A DNA stretch of 64,000 nt, from NCBI GenBank assembly GCA_015061955.1, contig SUVO01000001.1, positions 66,233 to 130,232 of the forward strand, written 5' to 3'. How positions within the stretch are numbered: the stretch's first letter is position 1; the number at the start of each line of letters is the position of its first letter. This stretch comes from Verrucomicrobiaceae bacterium (lineage in GTDB: Bacteria > Verrucomicrobiota > Verrucomicrobiia > Opitutales > Intestinicryptomonadaceae). The translations under genes and the position numbers were made by a program. The notes below the pieces were generated by a model. It worked only from the letters and a program-made list of their open reading frames with translations. It was not told the origin of the DNA and did not search any database. Shown piece by piece: positions 28,739 to 37,429 of the stretch.

Positions 28739-30121
28739 TTAAAGCGATACTATTTTTTTACGATTGAACAGACCTTTTGGGTCGATAGCCTTTCGCATAT
28801 TTTGTGTGAACAATATTGTAGCTTTGCTTGTTTCTTTTTCGAGCCACTTCGATTTTGCAGTGCCTATACCATGTTCGCCTGAGAGTGTACCTCCCATTTC
28901 TATGGTTCGGTTGAACAGCTCGTCGATGGCTGCTTCTACGCGTGCAAATTCTTGAGTGTCGCGTTTGTCGCACAATATAGACGGATGCAAATTTCCATCG
29001 CCAGCGTGCCCGAATGTACCAATGAACAAATTATATTTCTTTGCGATGTCGTTTACAGTACGGACCATATCTGGAATTTTTGAACGAGGCACCGTTGCGT
29101 CTTCTAAAACTATTGTAGGACGAAATCTTGCAAGTGCAGGTAAAGCCTTTCTGCGTCCTTCCCAAAGTTTTGTTTTTTCGGCTTCATTTTTAGCAACCAC
29201 AATAGATGTTGCATTGTTTTTGCGAAGTTGTTTTTCAACCACTTCAGCATCATCTGCAACTTGAGCAGGATGACCATCTACTTCTATCAATAAAATAGCT
29301 TCGGCATCGCGAGGTAAACCAATGTTTTCACTATCTTCAACAAGGTTTATTGTTTTCGAGTCCATTATTTCAAGTGTACATGGTAAAATATGCGAAGCAA
29401 TAATGCCTGCAACAGCACTGGCTGCATCGTCAATACTTTTGAAGATTGCCATCATAGCTTTTGATGCTTTTGGTGGTGGCACCAATTTTAAAGTTGCTCT
29501 GCCAATAACACCAAGCGTTCCCTCCGATGCTACCATCAAACCTGCCAAGTTAAAACCACTTACACACTTTACTGTGCGTGAACCAGTTTTTACTAAACCT
29601 CCGTCTTTGTCAAAAAATTCAAGCCCCATTACGTAGTCTTTTGTAACTCCATATTTTAAGCCACGCAAACCACCTGCATTTTCGGCAATGTTGCCACCGA
29701 GTGTAGATATTGCTTGCGAACCAGGGTCGGGTGGGTAGAAGAGATTTTTTGCCGAAACTTCTCGAGCAAAGTTTGCAGTAACAACGCCAGCTTCTACAAT
29801 TGCATAGAGATCTTCAGTGTTGATTTCTACAATTTTGTTTAACCCTTGAGTAAGTAGAACTATGCTATCTTCAGAATCTGGAACTGTTCCACCAGATAGA
29901 TTTGTTCCTGAGCCACGAACAGTTATTGGTAAACCTTTTGTATATGCAGTTGCAACAATTTCACCAACTTGTTCTACCGACGTTGGCTTGACTGCTAAGG
30001 CTGGTACAACGCTCTTTAGAACTGCAGAATCGTACGAGTACGAATGTCTGTCGACTTCCGACGAAAATACATTTTCTTTTCCAACTATTTTTTCAAAATC
30101 TTGTGCTAATTTATTTCCCAT
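28739..30121 (-). CDS. glcD: FAD-binding 2-hydroxyacid dehydrogenase subunit (GlcD/D-lactate type)
   Basis: This 460-residue flavoprotein of the VAO/PCMH fold oxidises a 2-hydroxyacid such as glycolate or D-lactate. FAD-binding signatures are RGSGTNLSGGTVPD and the PDPGSQAISTLGGNIAENAGG stretch (read in two parts). The C-terminal FGHAGDGNLHPSIL and GGTLSGEHGIGTAK motifs carry metal- and substrate-binding His/Glu residues. It is the first gene of a two-gene operon with glcF. Whether glycolate or lactate is the main substrate cannot be told from sequence. Confidence 0.9.
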   Translation of the reverse strand: MGNKLAQDFEKIVGKENVFSSEVDRHSYSYDSAVLKSVVPALAVKPTSVEQVGEIVATAYTKGLPITVRGSGTNLSGGTVPDSEDSIVLLTQGLNKIVEINTEDLYAIVEAGVVTANFAREVSAKNLFYPPDPGSQAISTLGGNIAENAGGLRGLKYGVTKDYVMGLEFFDKDGGLVKTGSRTVKCVSGFNLAGLMVASEGTLGVIGRATLKLVPPPKASKAMMAIFKSIDDAASAVAGIIASHILPCTLEIMDSKTINLVEDSENIGLPRDAEAILLIEVDGHPAQVADDAEVVEKQLRKNNATSIVVAKNEAEKTKLWEGRRKALPALARFRPTIVLEDATVPRSKIPDMVRTVNDIAKKYNLFIGTFGHAGDGNLHPSILCDKRDTQEFARVEAAIDELFNRTIEMGGTLSGEHGIGTAKSKWLEKETSKATILFTQNMRKAIDPKGLFNRKKIVSL

Positions 30122-30268
30122 ATTTAAATATTTTTCGGGGGATAGAATAGGTATTTTGCGTTTAAAAGAAAAGCTTTTTTTAAGATGTAGATGGTAATAA
30201 GTTTTGTTTCAAAAAATAATCTCGACAAATTGTATAAATAAGGCTTTTATACTTGAATATATTTTTTT

Positions 30269-30341
30269 GCGGACGTAACTCAATTGGCAGAGTGTCAGCT
30301 TCCCAAGCTGAATGTTGCGAGTTCGACCCTCGTCGTCCGCT
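30269..30341 (+). tRNA. tRNA-Gly (CCC)
   Basis: A full cloverleaf is visible: acceptor GCGGACG pairs with CGTCCGC, the anticodon stem TCAGC/GCTGA closes the loop TTCCCAA with anticodon CCC (reads GGG glycine), and the T-arm has GTTCGACC. The 3' CCA is not encoded here, unlike in the tRNA-Thr gene at 62383. A terminator follows directly. Confidence 0.93.
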
Positions 30342-30349
30342 ATGTTTTT

Positions 30350-30384
30350 AAGCTCGCTATTTTTAAGGGATAGCGAGCTTTTTT
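30350..30384 (+). terminator. Terminator after tRNA-Gly
   Basis: An 11-bp stem (AAGCTCGCTAT / ATAGCGAGCTT) with a 9-base loop and a T-run. The rest of the gap to 30581 has no supported gene. Confidence 0.88.
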
Positions 30385-30581
30385 ATGCCTATTTTGCTTG
30401 GGTTAGAGCGTTATCAAGTGTACATAACAAGTCTTGCGACGGTACTCCAAGTTTACATTATCAAAGCCTGTTTGCTTGCCATAGATTACTTTCTTATTTT
30501 ATAGGTTGAAATTTATATAGATTTGCTTTTTATTGTTTTATCTTATTACACAACAAAATAATTAGGCTTTTTATTTCGCTT

Positions 30582-30857
30582 ATGGAAAAATACAGATTGC
30601 AAGTTTGGTTTGAAGGTCGTGTTCAAGGCGTAGGTTTTCGCTTTAAAACATCTCGGATAGCCACAGGATACATAGTTTCGGGATTTGTTGAAAACCTCGA
30701 TGACGGCAGAGTTCACTTAGTTGCAGTTGGCGAGATTGATGAAGTGCGCGCCTTTGTTGACGAAGTAAATGAAGTTATGGATTGCTTTATTAAATCTTCA
30801 GAGGAAAAGGCCGATTTTACATCTGATTTGTACAAGGGATTTAATATAAAATTATGA
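30582..30857 (+). CDS. acyP: Acylphosphatase
   Basis: This 91-residue protein hydrolyses acyl phosphates such as carbamoyl phosphate or 1,3-bisphosphoglycerate. The signature GRVQGVGFRFKT contains the active-site Arg; the catalytic Asn is in GFVENLDDGRV. Length is typical. Its last codons overlap the ATG of the ABC ATP-binding gene by four bases (ATGA), so it is coupled to an ABC transporter, an unusual partner. Confidence 0.92.
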   Translation: MEKYRLQVWFEGRVQGVGFRFKTSRIATGYIVSGFVENLDDGRVHLVAVGEIDEVRAFVDEVNEVMDCFIKSSEEKADFTSDLYKGFNIKL

Positions 30858-31696
30858 GTAAAGATTGCCCAATTGCAGTTGAAAATCTTACTAAATATTA
30901 CAAGTACGGAGTTCGTGGAATTTTGGTACAAGCTCTTGATAGAGTTTCTTTTACTCTCGAAGATAACGAAGTTTTAGGGATAATCGGTGCCAATGGTGCT
31001 GGTAAAAGTACTACCATAAAAATATTGATAGGTGCTGTAAAACAAAGTTCTGGCGAATGCAAAATTTTTGGTAAAGAACTTTCTAAAAAAGTGCGTCGTG
31101 ATATAGGTTATCTGCCTGAAGCTCCGTATTTCTACAAATTTTTAACAGGATTTGAACTTGTTACATTTTATGCAAAGCTTTCTGGTATGTCGACTACCGA
31201 AGCTAAAAATTCTGCAATGCGTGCTTTGAATTTAGTAGGGTTAGACGATGCTGCCGATAGGGCAATTGGCTTGTATTCAAAAGGTATGGTACAACGTGCA
31301 GGGTTAGCTCAGGCAATAGTACATAATCCTAAGCTAGTAATTTTAGATGAACCAGCTTCTGGTCTCGATCCAATGGGTAGTGCCGATATGGCTGAAATCA
31401 TTAAGCGTTTAAAAGCCGACGGAAAATCAATTTTGTTGTGTTCGCACATAATGAGCGAAGTTGAAACTTTATGCGATAGAGTTGTTGTATTGTCGAAGGG
31501 CAAAGTTGCTGCTTGTGGAAGTGTAGATGAACTTCTAACAAAAACAAATTCAACAGAAATGATTTTTAATACTACCGATAATCTCAAGCTTGATGCAATC
31601 GAAGCTAATGCAAAATTGCTCGGTGCCGAGGTTGTTCAACGCAAGCCTGCACGCATATCGCTTGCTGAATTTTTTAAATCAAAAATTTTAAAATAA
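30854..31696 (+). CDS. ABC transporter ATP-binding protein
   Basis: The 280-residue cytoplasmic ATPase has Walker A (GANGAGKST), a signature-motif variant YSKGMVQRAGLA, Walker B (LVILDEPASGLDP), and the switch His in CSHIMSE. The sequence is of the type that drives ABC-2-like exporters (multidrug, NosY/CcmA-like). It overlaps the permease gene by one base (TAATG). The substrate is unknown. Confidence 0.93.
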   Translation: MSKDCPIAVENLTKYYKYGVRGILVQALDRVSFTLEDNEVLGIIGANGAGKSTTIKILIGAVKQSSGECKIFGKELSKKVRRDIGYLPEAPYFYKFLTGFELVTFYAKLSGMSTTEAKNSAMRALNLVGLDDAADRAIGLYSKGMVQRAGLAQAIVHNPKLVILDEPASGLDPMGSADMAEIIKRLKADGKSILLCSHIMSEVETLCDRVVVLSKGKVAACGSVDELLTKTNSTEMIFNTTDNLKLDAIEANAKLLGAEVVQRKPARISLAEFFKSKILK

Positions 31697-32457
31697 TGTT
31701 TATAATTTCTTACAATACTTTTAAAGAAGCAATTCGCCAAAGGCTAATTTTGTTTTCGTTATTAATTGCATTGGGGTTGATTGTTGCTTCAAAATATCTT
31801 TTACGTCTTGATTTAGGTAATGACCAAATAAAGTTTGTTTTTGATTTTTCATCGGGAGCTTTAAATTTTTTTGGTATAATTATCGCAGTAGTTTCTACCT
31901 GCAGTTTAATTGCATCGGAAATCGAAAACAAAACCATAATAACATTGTTATCGAAGTCGGTTAATTCTGTCGATTTTGTGGTTGGTAAGTATTTAGGTAT
32001 TGTTGGTGTTTTAGGTGTATTCTGCTTGGCTGTGTTTATTTCTGCGAGTGCAATGTTGTGGTTTACTGCTATGTCGATAGATGGAGCAAGTGTGAATTTC
32101 TTTGCGTTATTTCTGTATTGCGTTTTGCAATGGCTTAAGTTGTGTATGTGTGTAGGGGTAGCTATTGTTATATGTAGTTTGTCGAAGTCGTTTTTATTTT
32201 CCGTTGCAATATCTTTTATGTGCGTTGCAATATGTATAATGGGCGAAACTATTGCAGGCTTAGGTGGTGAAGATAACATAGCATCTATTGTTGCAAAATA
32301 TGTAATGCCAAATTTCCAACTCTTAGATGTATCGGAAGCTTTTATTAAAGACAACATTACTTTATCTAACTTTGGTTTACTTAGTGCTTATGCTTTGATT
32401 TACATTTGTGCATGTTCAATGTTGGCTACGTTCTTCTTTTCAAAGAGAGATTTTTAA
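31696..32457 (+). CDS. ABC-2-type transporter permease
   Basis: The 253-residue protein has six hydrophobic segments, with the early TFKEAIRQRLILFSLLIALG typical of NosY-like and ABC-2 permeases. It pairs with the ATPase just upstream; its stop is followed with no gap by the next gene. A cargo cannot be assigned from sequence alone. Confidence 0.85.
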   Translation: MFIISYNTFKEAIRQRLILFSLLIALGLIVASKYLLRLDLGNDQIKFVFDFSSGALNFFGIIIAVVSTCSLIASEIENKTIITLLSKSVNSVDFVVGKYLGIVGVLGVFCLAVFISASAMLWFTAMSIDGASVNFFALFLYCVLQWLKLCMCVGVAIVICSLSKSFLFSVAISFMCVAICIMGETIAGLGGEDNIASIVAKYVMPNFQLLDVSEAFIKDNITLSNFGLLSAYALIYICACSMLATFFFSKRDF

Positions 32458-33168
32458 ATGGAATTTTTGAAAAAGTTTTTTGCGTTTTTTATAGTGCTGA
32501 TAGTATCGGCAGTGTTAAGTTTGCCTGTAAAAAATGCAATTAGTAATACGCGTGTTGATGCAAGTAATGTAGATTCGCTGAGGGCATCGATTGGCAGTGG
32601 TTCTGTTTTTGCAATCTTGGGTGGATATAGATCTATTGTTGCCGATTTTGTTTGGATAAAATCGTATGTAGCTTGGGAAAAATGCGATGTTTCTAAATGT
32701 ATATCATCAATGGAGTTGGCTTGTGCAATTTCACCACAAGTAATAAGCTTTTGGACAGAAGGGGCTGGGATTATTGCTTACGATGTTCCGCATTGGTTGT
32801 GGAAACGTCTTCCAAAAAAAATGCGAACACAAGAACGATTAGAAACTTTTAAACGTCGTCAGGCTACTCAGGCTATGATTTTTATCGATAAGGGTCTGCT
32901 GATGTATCCAAAAAATTACAGGTTGCTGATTTGTAAAGGTCAGATTGCAGTGTCGGTAAATAGATTTGTAGAGGCAGAAAAAGTATTCAAAAGAGCAGTT
33001 GAAGTAGATGATGGTTTTTATGCTCGCAGAATTTATGCGTCGTTGCTAATAAAAAATGGTAAGATTGCTGAAGGTAAAAAACAACTCGAAAGTATTCTTG
33101 CCGATGCAACTCCAGATAATCCAGTTAGAAAACAAATTCTCTATCAACTTGAAAGTCTAAAGCAATAG
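32458..33168 (+). CDS. Membrane-anchored TPR-like protein linked to the ABC exporter
   Basis: This 236-residue protein has one N-terminal hydrophobic helix (about 7-23), so the rest is probably periplasmic. Residues 45-115 contain the patterns GGYRSIVADFVWIKSYVAWE and SPQVISFWTEGAGI, then TPR-like helices (YRLLICKGQIAVSV, RFVEAEKVFKRAVEVD, RIYASLLIKNGKIAEGKKQL). It begins directly after the permease stop and is probably the third component of the system. The specific function is unknown. Confidence 0.75.
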   Translation: MEFLKKFFAFFIVLIVSAVLSLPVKNAISNTRVDASNVDSLRASIGSGSVFAILGGYRSIVADFVWIKSYVAWEKCDVSKCISSMELACAISPQVISFWTEGAGIIAYDVPHWLWKRLPKKMRTQERLETFKRRQATQAMIFIDKGLLMYPKNYRLLICKGQIAVSVNRFVEAEKVFKRAVEVDDGFYARRIYASLLIKNGKIAEGKKQLESILADATPDNPVRKQILYQLESLKQ

Positions 33169-33225
33169 TACTTGTTTATGCTTGCATATTTTAAGTAGTC
33201 GTTATATGAATTTCTTTTATTTTTT

Positions 33226-34104
33226 ATGAATAACTCTAACAGAAATATCGCAAAAAAATTTTCAACAGACCAAACTGTTTTTTCCGTTGAATTTTTTCCA
33301 CCAAAGACAGAGGAAGGTGCGCGTCAGATTTTGCGTACAGCCGCAAAATTGCGTGATTTAAAGCCTGATTATGTTTCCATAACTTACGGAGCTGGTGGTT
33401 CTACGCGCGAACGTACCATGGAATATGGCAGTTTATTGCGCGATATTTTTGATTTTGTTGTAATGCCTCATTTGACATGTTTCGGACATTCAAAAGATGA
33501 AATTGCCAATATTCTCAAAAATTTAACAAGTACAGGCTTCAACAATATAATGGCTTTGCGTGGTGATCCTCCCAAGGGCGAGACAACTTTTGTGCCACAT
33601 CCCGATGGTTTTAAACACGCTTCGGAATTGATAAAATTTATAAAGGCTAATTATCCTAATTTGAGTATAGGTTGTGCAGGTTATCCTGAAAAACATCCAG
33701 AGGCTGAATCATTAGATGCCGATATTGATTTTCTTAAACATAAAGTAGATTGTGGTGCCGACTTTATTGTAACACAGATGTTTTTTGAAAATTCGCACTT
33801 TTTCAAATTTGTTGAAAAATGCAGAAGTGCTGGAATCGACAAACCAATTATAGCGGGTATTTTGCCAGCGTTGTCGTTAAATCAAGTAATGCGTTTTAAA
33901 AGTATGTGTGCTTCGGAAATTCCAGATGCGTTAGTTGCAAAACTTGAAAAAGCTGGTGAATATGGGGCAGATGTTGGTTTAGAATGGGCTCGCAATCAGA
34001 TTGAAGAACTTAAGCAAAACAATGTTGCGGGTATACATTTGTATATTTTAAATAGGGCAGAAACTGCTCAAAAATTAGCAAATGCCTGTTTTGGAAATAG
34101 ATGA
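33226..34104 (+). CDS. metF: 5,10-Methylenetetrahydrofolate reductase
   Basis: MetF reduces methylene-THF to methyl-THF for methionine synthesis, using FAD. The 292-residue TIM barrel has VFSVEFFPPKTEEGA with the catalytic Glu, SITYGAGGSTRERT, ALRGDPPKGE, and the FIVTQMFFEN motif. Length is usual for bacterial MetF. It is separated from the ABC operon by 57 bases and ends at a bidirectional terminator shared with lysC. Confidence 0.95.
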   Translation: MNNSNRNIAKKFSTDQTVFSVEFFPPKTEEGARQILRTAAKLRDLKPDYVSITYGAGGSTRERTMEYGSLLRDIFDFVVMPHLTCFGHSKDEIANILKNLTSTGFNNIMALRGDPPKGETTFVPHPDGFKHASELIKFIKANYPNLSIGCAGYPEKHPEAESLDADIDFLKHKVDCGADFIVTQMFFENSHFFKFVEKCRSAGIDKPIIAGILPALSLNQVMRFKSMCASEIPDALVAKLEKAGEYGADVGLEWARNQIEELKQNNVAGIHLYILNRAETAQKLANACFGNR

Positions 34105-34116
34105 TTTTGGTAAAGT

Positions 34117-34152
34117 AAAAAAAAAGACATTCGTTAAGAATGTCTTTTTTTT
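34117..34152. terminator. Bidirectional terminator between metF and lysC
   Basis: A stem AAAAAAAGACATTC / GAATGTCTTTTTTT with a 5-base loop and A/T runs on both sides, between convergent genes. Confidence 0.85.
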
Positions 34153-34177
34153 ATGAATAGTTAAATTTATTTATTGA

Positions 34178-35389
34178 TTAAGCTAAATTAAATGCTTCGT
34201 GCAAGATATTTGCAGCCAAGTCGGCTTCTGATAGCGATATACCTACTGAAATCTTAATTTCGCTTGTTGTGATAATCTGAACATTGATGTTATTATCGGC
34301 AAGAGTTTTGAAGAACTTTGCAGCAACACCAGCGTGTGAACGCATACCTGTACCAATTACCGAAACCTTTGCAATATCGCCAGTAATTGATACGCTTGCG
34401 CCATCGAGATTTTCACAGAATTTTGAAAGTACTTGTTCTGCTTTTGGTGCATCATCTTTCGATACAGTGAAGGTGAGGTTAGCTTTACCACCACGACTGA
34501 TATTTTGAACAATCATATCAACTACAATGCCAGCTTCGCCTAAGCATTCAAAGATTGATGCAGCAATACCAGGCTTGTCTGGAATTTCGCTAACTGTTAT
34601 TTTAGTTTGATTTTTATCTACCGCAACGCCACTAATTACGACGTCTTCTAAAGAGGTTGTTTCCGATTTCACAATAGTTCCTGGTTCGTTGTTAAAACTT
34701 GATTTTACTTCAAATATTACATTGTGTTTTTGTGCAAATTCAACACTGCGAGCTTGCATAACTTTTGAGCCGAGCGAAGCCATTTCTAACAATTCTTCGT
34801 ACGACATTTCTGGAATTTTACGTGCATTTTTTACAATGCGAGGGTCTGCAGTGTAAACGCCACTTACATCGGTGTATATCTGACAGAGGTCTGCTTTGAG
34901 GGCAGCTGCCAATGCTATTGCAGATAAGTCGCTACCACCACGTCCTAATGTTGTAACATCGCCATCTCTACCAACACCTTGGAAGCCAGCAACAATAACA
35001 ACTTTACCTTCGTCTAAGCACTTAGGAATATCGCCACCTGTGATTTCTGTAATGCGAGCTTTTGTATGTGCAAAGTCGGTGTAAATACCTGCCTGAGCAC
35101 CTGTTCTCGAAACTGCTTTAACACCGAGCGAGTGCAGTGCCATTGCCGTAAGTGCAATAGTTTCTTGTTCCCCAACAGCCAAAAGCATATCCATTTCGCG
35201 TTCATCGGGGTTTTCGTTGAAAGTCTTTGCACGAGCAATCAAATCGTTAGTAACGCCACTGCGTGCCGACACAACCACTACAACCTTGTGACCATCATCG
35301 ACAAACGATTTAATTCTCTTTGCAACATTCAATATTCTGTCGGTATCACCAACAGACGTGCCACCATATTTCTGTACAATTAATGACAT
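34178..35389 (-). CDS. lysC: Aspartate kinase
   Basis: LysC phosphorylates aspartate at the start of lysine, threonine and methionine synthesis. The 403-residue protein has the amino acid kinase domain (LIVQKYGGTSVGD, LGRGGSDLSAIALA) and two C-terminal ACT domains that allow feedback control. A TTG codon two codons upstream gives a slightly longer frame, but ATG 35389 with GGAA just before is the better start. It is monofunctional (no homoserine dehydrogenase domain). A TTGACT at 35439-35434 is a candidate -35. Confidence 0.95.
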   Translation of the reverse strand: MSLIVQKYGGTSVGDTDRILNVAKRIKSFVDDGHKVVVVVSARSGVTNDLIARAKTFNENPDEREMDMLLAVGEQETIALTAMALHSLGVKAVSRTGAQAGIYTDFAHTKARITEITGGDIPKCLDEGKVVIVAGFQGVGRDGDVTTLGRGGSDLSAIALAAALKADLCQIYTDVSGVYTADPRIVKNARKIPEMSYEELLEMASLGSKVMQARSVEFAQKHNVIFEVKSSFNNEPGTIVKSETTSLEDVVISGVAVDKNQTKITVSEIPDKPGIAASIFECLGEAGIVVDMIVQNISRGGKANLTFTVSKDDAPKAEQVLSKFCENLDGASVSITGDIAKVSVIGTGMRSHAGVAAKFFKTLADNNINVQIITTSEIKISVGISLSEADLAANILHEAFNLA

Positions 35390-35483
35390 TTCCAAAAAAG
35401 TTAATCGTACAATTTTTAATTTAAATAATTTTAAGTCAACGCTTTTTTTATTTTTTTACACTTAGAACAGCTCTAATAATCAT

Positions 35484-35512
35484 AAAAAAAGGCAATTCCG
35501 AAGAATTGCCTT
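35484..35512 (-). terminator. Terminator of the GGGtGRT gene
   Basis: On the minus strand GGCAATTC-TTCG-GAATTGCC forms an 8-bp stem capped by a UUCG tetraloop, followed by seven T. The same stem appears in the terminator at 51607. Confidence 0.88.
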
Positions 35513-35543
35513 ACAGTGTAAAAATTAAAACTTTAAAACGTTT

Positions 35544-36542
35544 TTAGCGAGATTGTTCAACAGCAACTGCAACTGCTACAGTTGCACCAACCATTGGATT
35601 GTTGCCCATACCAATCAAGCCCATCATTTCAACGTGAGCTGGAACAGACGACGAACCTGCAAATTGAGCATCACCGTGCATTCTGCCCATAGTGTCAGTC
35701 ATGCCGTACGAAGCTGGACCTGCAGCCATATTGTCTGGGTGAAGTGTTCTACCTGTACCACCACCAGATGCAACCGAGAAGTATTTTTTGCCATGTTCAA
35801 TAGCCCACTTCTTATATGTACCTGCAACTGGATGTTGGAAACGTGTTGGGTTTGTTGAGTTACCTGTGATAGAAACGTCAACACCTTCCTTAATCATGAT
35901 TGCAACACCTTCCGATACATCATCAGCACCATAGCAACGAACCTTAGCTCTGTCGCCATTTGAGAATGCTTTTTCGCTTACGATTTTAAGTTCGCCTGTG
36001 TGGTAGTCGTATTCTGTTTCTACGCTTGTGAAACCATTGATACGCGAGATGATATATGCTGCGTCTTTACCCAAACCATTGAGGATAACGCGAAGAGGTT
36101 CTTTACGAACTTTATTTGCAGTTTGTGCAATACCGATAGCACCTTCTGCTGCTGCGAAAGATTCGTGACCTGCGAGGAAGCAGAAACACTTTGTTTCTTC
36201 ACGCAAAAGCATTGCACCAAGATTACCATGACCCAAACCAACATCGCGCGAGTCAGCAACTGATCCTGGAATACAGAATGCTTGCAAGCCAATACCAATA
36301 TTTTCAGCAGCTTCAGCAGCGTTTTTGCTATCTTTTTTCAATGCAATAGCAGCGCCCAAAGTGTATGCCCAAACAGCGTTTTCAAAAGCGATTGGCTGAA
36401 TGTCTTTAACGATTTTTTCAACATCGATACCTTTTGAGAGGCAGAAATCTCTTGCTTCTTCAATCGACTTCAAACCGTATTCAGCACAGCACTTGTTGAT
36501 TTTTTCAATTCTTCTTTCGTAACCTTCAAATAATGTAGCCAT
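35544..36542 (-). CDS. GGGtGRT family protein
   Basis: This 332-residue cytoplasmic protein carries the defining motif SGGGTGRTLHPDNMAAGP near residue 265, followed by a Gly/Met/Ala-rich end (GMGNNPMVGATVAVAVA). The family is known mainly from its constant pairing with a NifU-like protein, as here: the partner gene ends 14 bases upstream. No enzymatic activity is firmly established. The two probably act together in iron-sulfur or metal-cofactor chemistry, which is inference from the partner. A UUCG-capped terminator follows. Confidence 0.85.
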   Translation of the reverse strand: MATLFEGYERRIEKINKCCAEYGLKSIEEARDFCLSKGIDVEKIVKDIQPIAFENAVWAYTLGAAIALKKDSKNAAEAAENIGIGLQAFCIPGSVADSRDVGLGHGNLGAMLLREETKCFCFLAGHESFAAAEGAIGIAQTANKVRKEPLRVILNGLGKDAAYIISRINGFTSVETEYDYHTGELKIVSEKAFSNGDRAKVRCYGADDVSEGVAIMIKEGVDVSITGNSTNPTRFQHPVAGTYKKWAIEHGKKYFSVASGGGTGRTLHPDNMAAGPASYGMTDTMGRMHGDAQFAGSSSVPAHVEMMGLIGMGNNPMVGATVAVAVAVEQSR

Positions 36543-36556
36543 GATAAAACTCCTTA

Positions 36557-37264
36557 TTATTCTTTGCGTGGGTCGATAACTTTAACTGCATCAGCAAAAC
36601 GTCCCTTAGTTGAAACGTTCTTTTCGAAAGCTTCCTTAGGATCTTTACCATTGCGAATAGCTTCGAGCATTTTGCCGAGGTGTACTGTTTTGTAACCGAT
36701 AACTTCGTTATTTTCGTCGAGACCTTGTTCGAGAACATAACCTTCAGCCATTTCCAAATAACGTGGACCTTTAGCCTTTGTCGAGAACATTGTACCAACT
36801 TGTGAACGCAAACCTTTGCCCAAGTCTTCAAGACCTGCACCGATTGGCAAACCACCTTCTGAGAATGCTGTTTGGCTTCTGCCATAAACAATTTGTAAGA
36901 AAAGTTCACGCATAGCAACGTTAATAGCATCGCAAACGAGGTCGCTATTCAATGCTTCGAGGATTGTTTTACCTGGAAGAACTTCAGAAGCCATAGCTGC
37001 CGAGTGTGTCATACCCGAACAACCGAGTGTTTCAACGAGAGCTTCTTCGATAACGCCATTTTTTACATTGAGTGTAAGTTTGCATGCGCCTTGTTGTGGA
37101 GCACACCAGCCAACACCGTGTGTCAAACCGCTGATATCGGTAATTTGAGTAGCCTTGACCCACTTTCCTTCTTCTGGAATTGGGGCAGGACCATGATTAG
37201 CACCTTTTGCAACGCAGCACATTTGCTGAACTTCGTGCGAGCAATTTTGATTTGGACAACTCAT
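36557..37264 (-). CDS. NifU-like iron-sulfur cluster scaffold protein
   Basis: The 235-residue protein has an IscU/NifU-type domain with cysteines in HGVGWCAPQQGACKL and ETLGCSGMTHSAAMAS, preceded by an extra cysteine cluster at residues 3, 8, 16 and 17 not found in ordinary IscU. The C-terminal ~120 residues are an extension seen in proteins that accompany GGGtGRT. It is the first gene of the pair and is separate from any isc or suf operon in this window. Its role is probably cluster assembly or delivery to the partner. Confidence 0.82.
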   Translation of the reverse strand: MSCPNQNCSHEVQQMCCVAKGANHGPAPIPEEGKWVKATQITDISGLTHGVGWCAPQQGACKLTLNVKNGVIEEALVETLGCSGMTHSAAMASEVLPGKTILEALNSDLVCDAINVAMRELFLQIVYGRSQTAFSEGGLPIGAGLEDLGKGLRSQVGTMFSTKAKGPRYLEMAEGYVLEQGLDENNEVIGYKTVHLGKMLEAIRNGKDPKEAFEKNVSTKGRFADAVKVIDPRKE

Positions 37265-37367
37265 AATTTTCCTGTTATTTTATTTTAGTTAAAAAGATAC
37301 AACCATTTTTTCAGAATACTATTTCCTTGGCAAGCTTTTTCTAATCAAAAAAGTGTGTAATTTTTAC

Positions 37368-37403
37368 AAAAAAATAGAGATTATTGATAACTCAACAATC
37401 TCC
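37368..37403 (-). terminator. Terminator of the pilin-like gene
   Basis: On the minus strand GGAGATTGTTGA-GTTA-TCAATAATCTCT forms an imperfect stem and is followed by a run of seven T after one A. Confidence 0.65.
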
Positions 37404-37429
37404 ATATTTTTTATTTATTAAATTTTAAA

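Noticed and set aside
30312-30509. Possible 65-residue gene starting in the tRNA-Gly
   Set aside because: It begins inside the tRNA and runs through its terminator hairpin.
31710-32357. 215-codon open frame on the minus strand inside the ABC permease gene
   Set aside because: It lies wholly opposite a well-supported permease, has no start signal or family pattern, and low complexity (Ile/Thr/Lys) typical of antisense frames.
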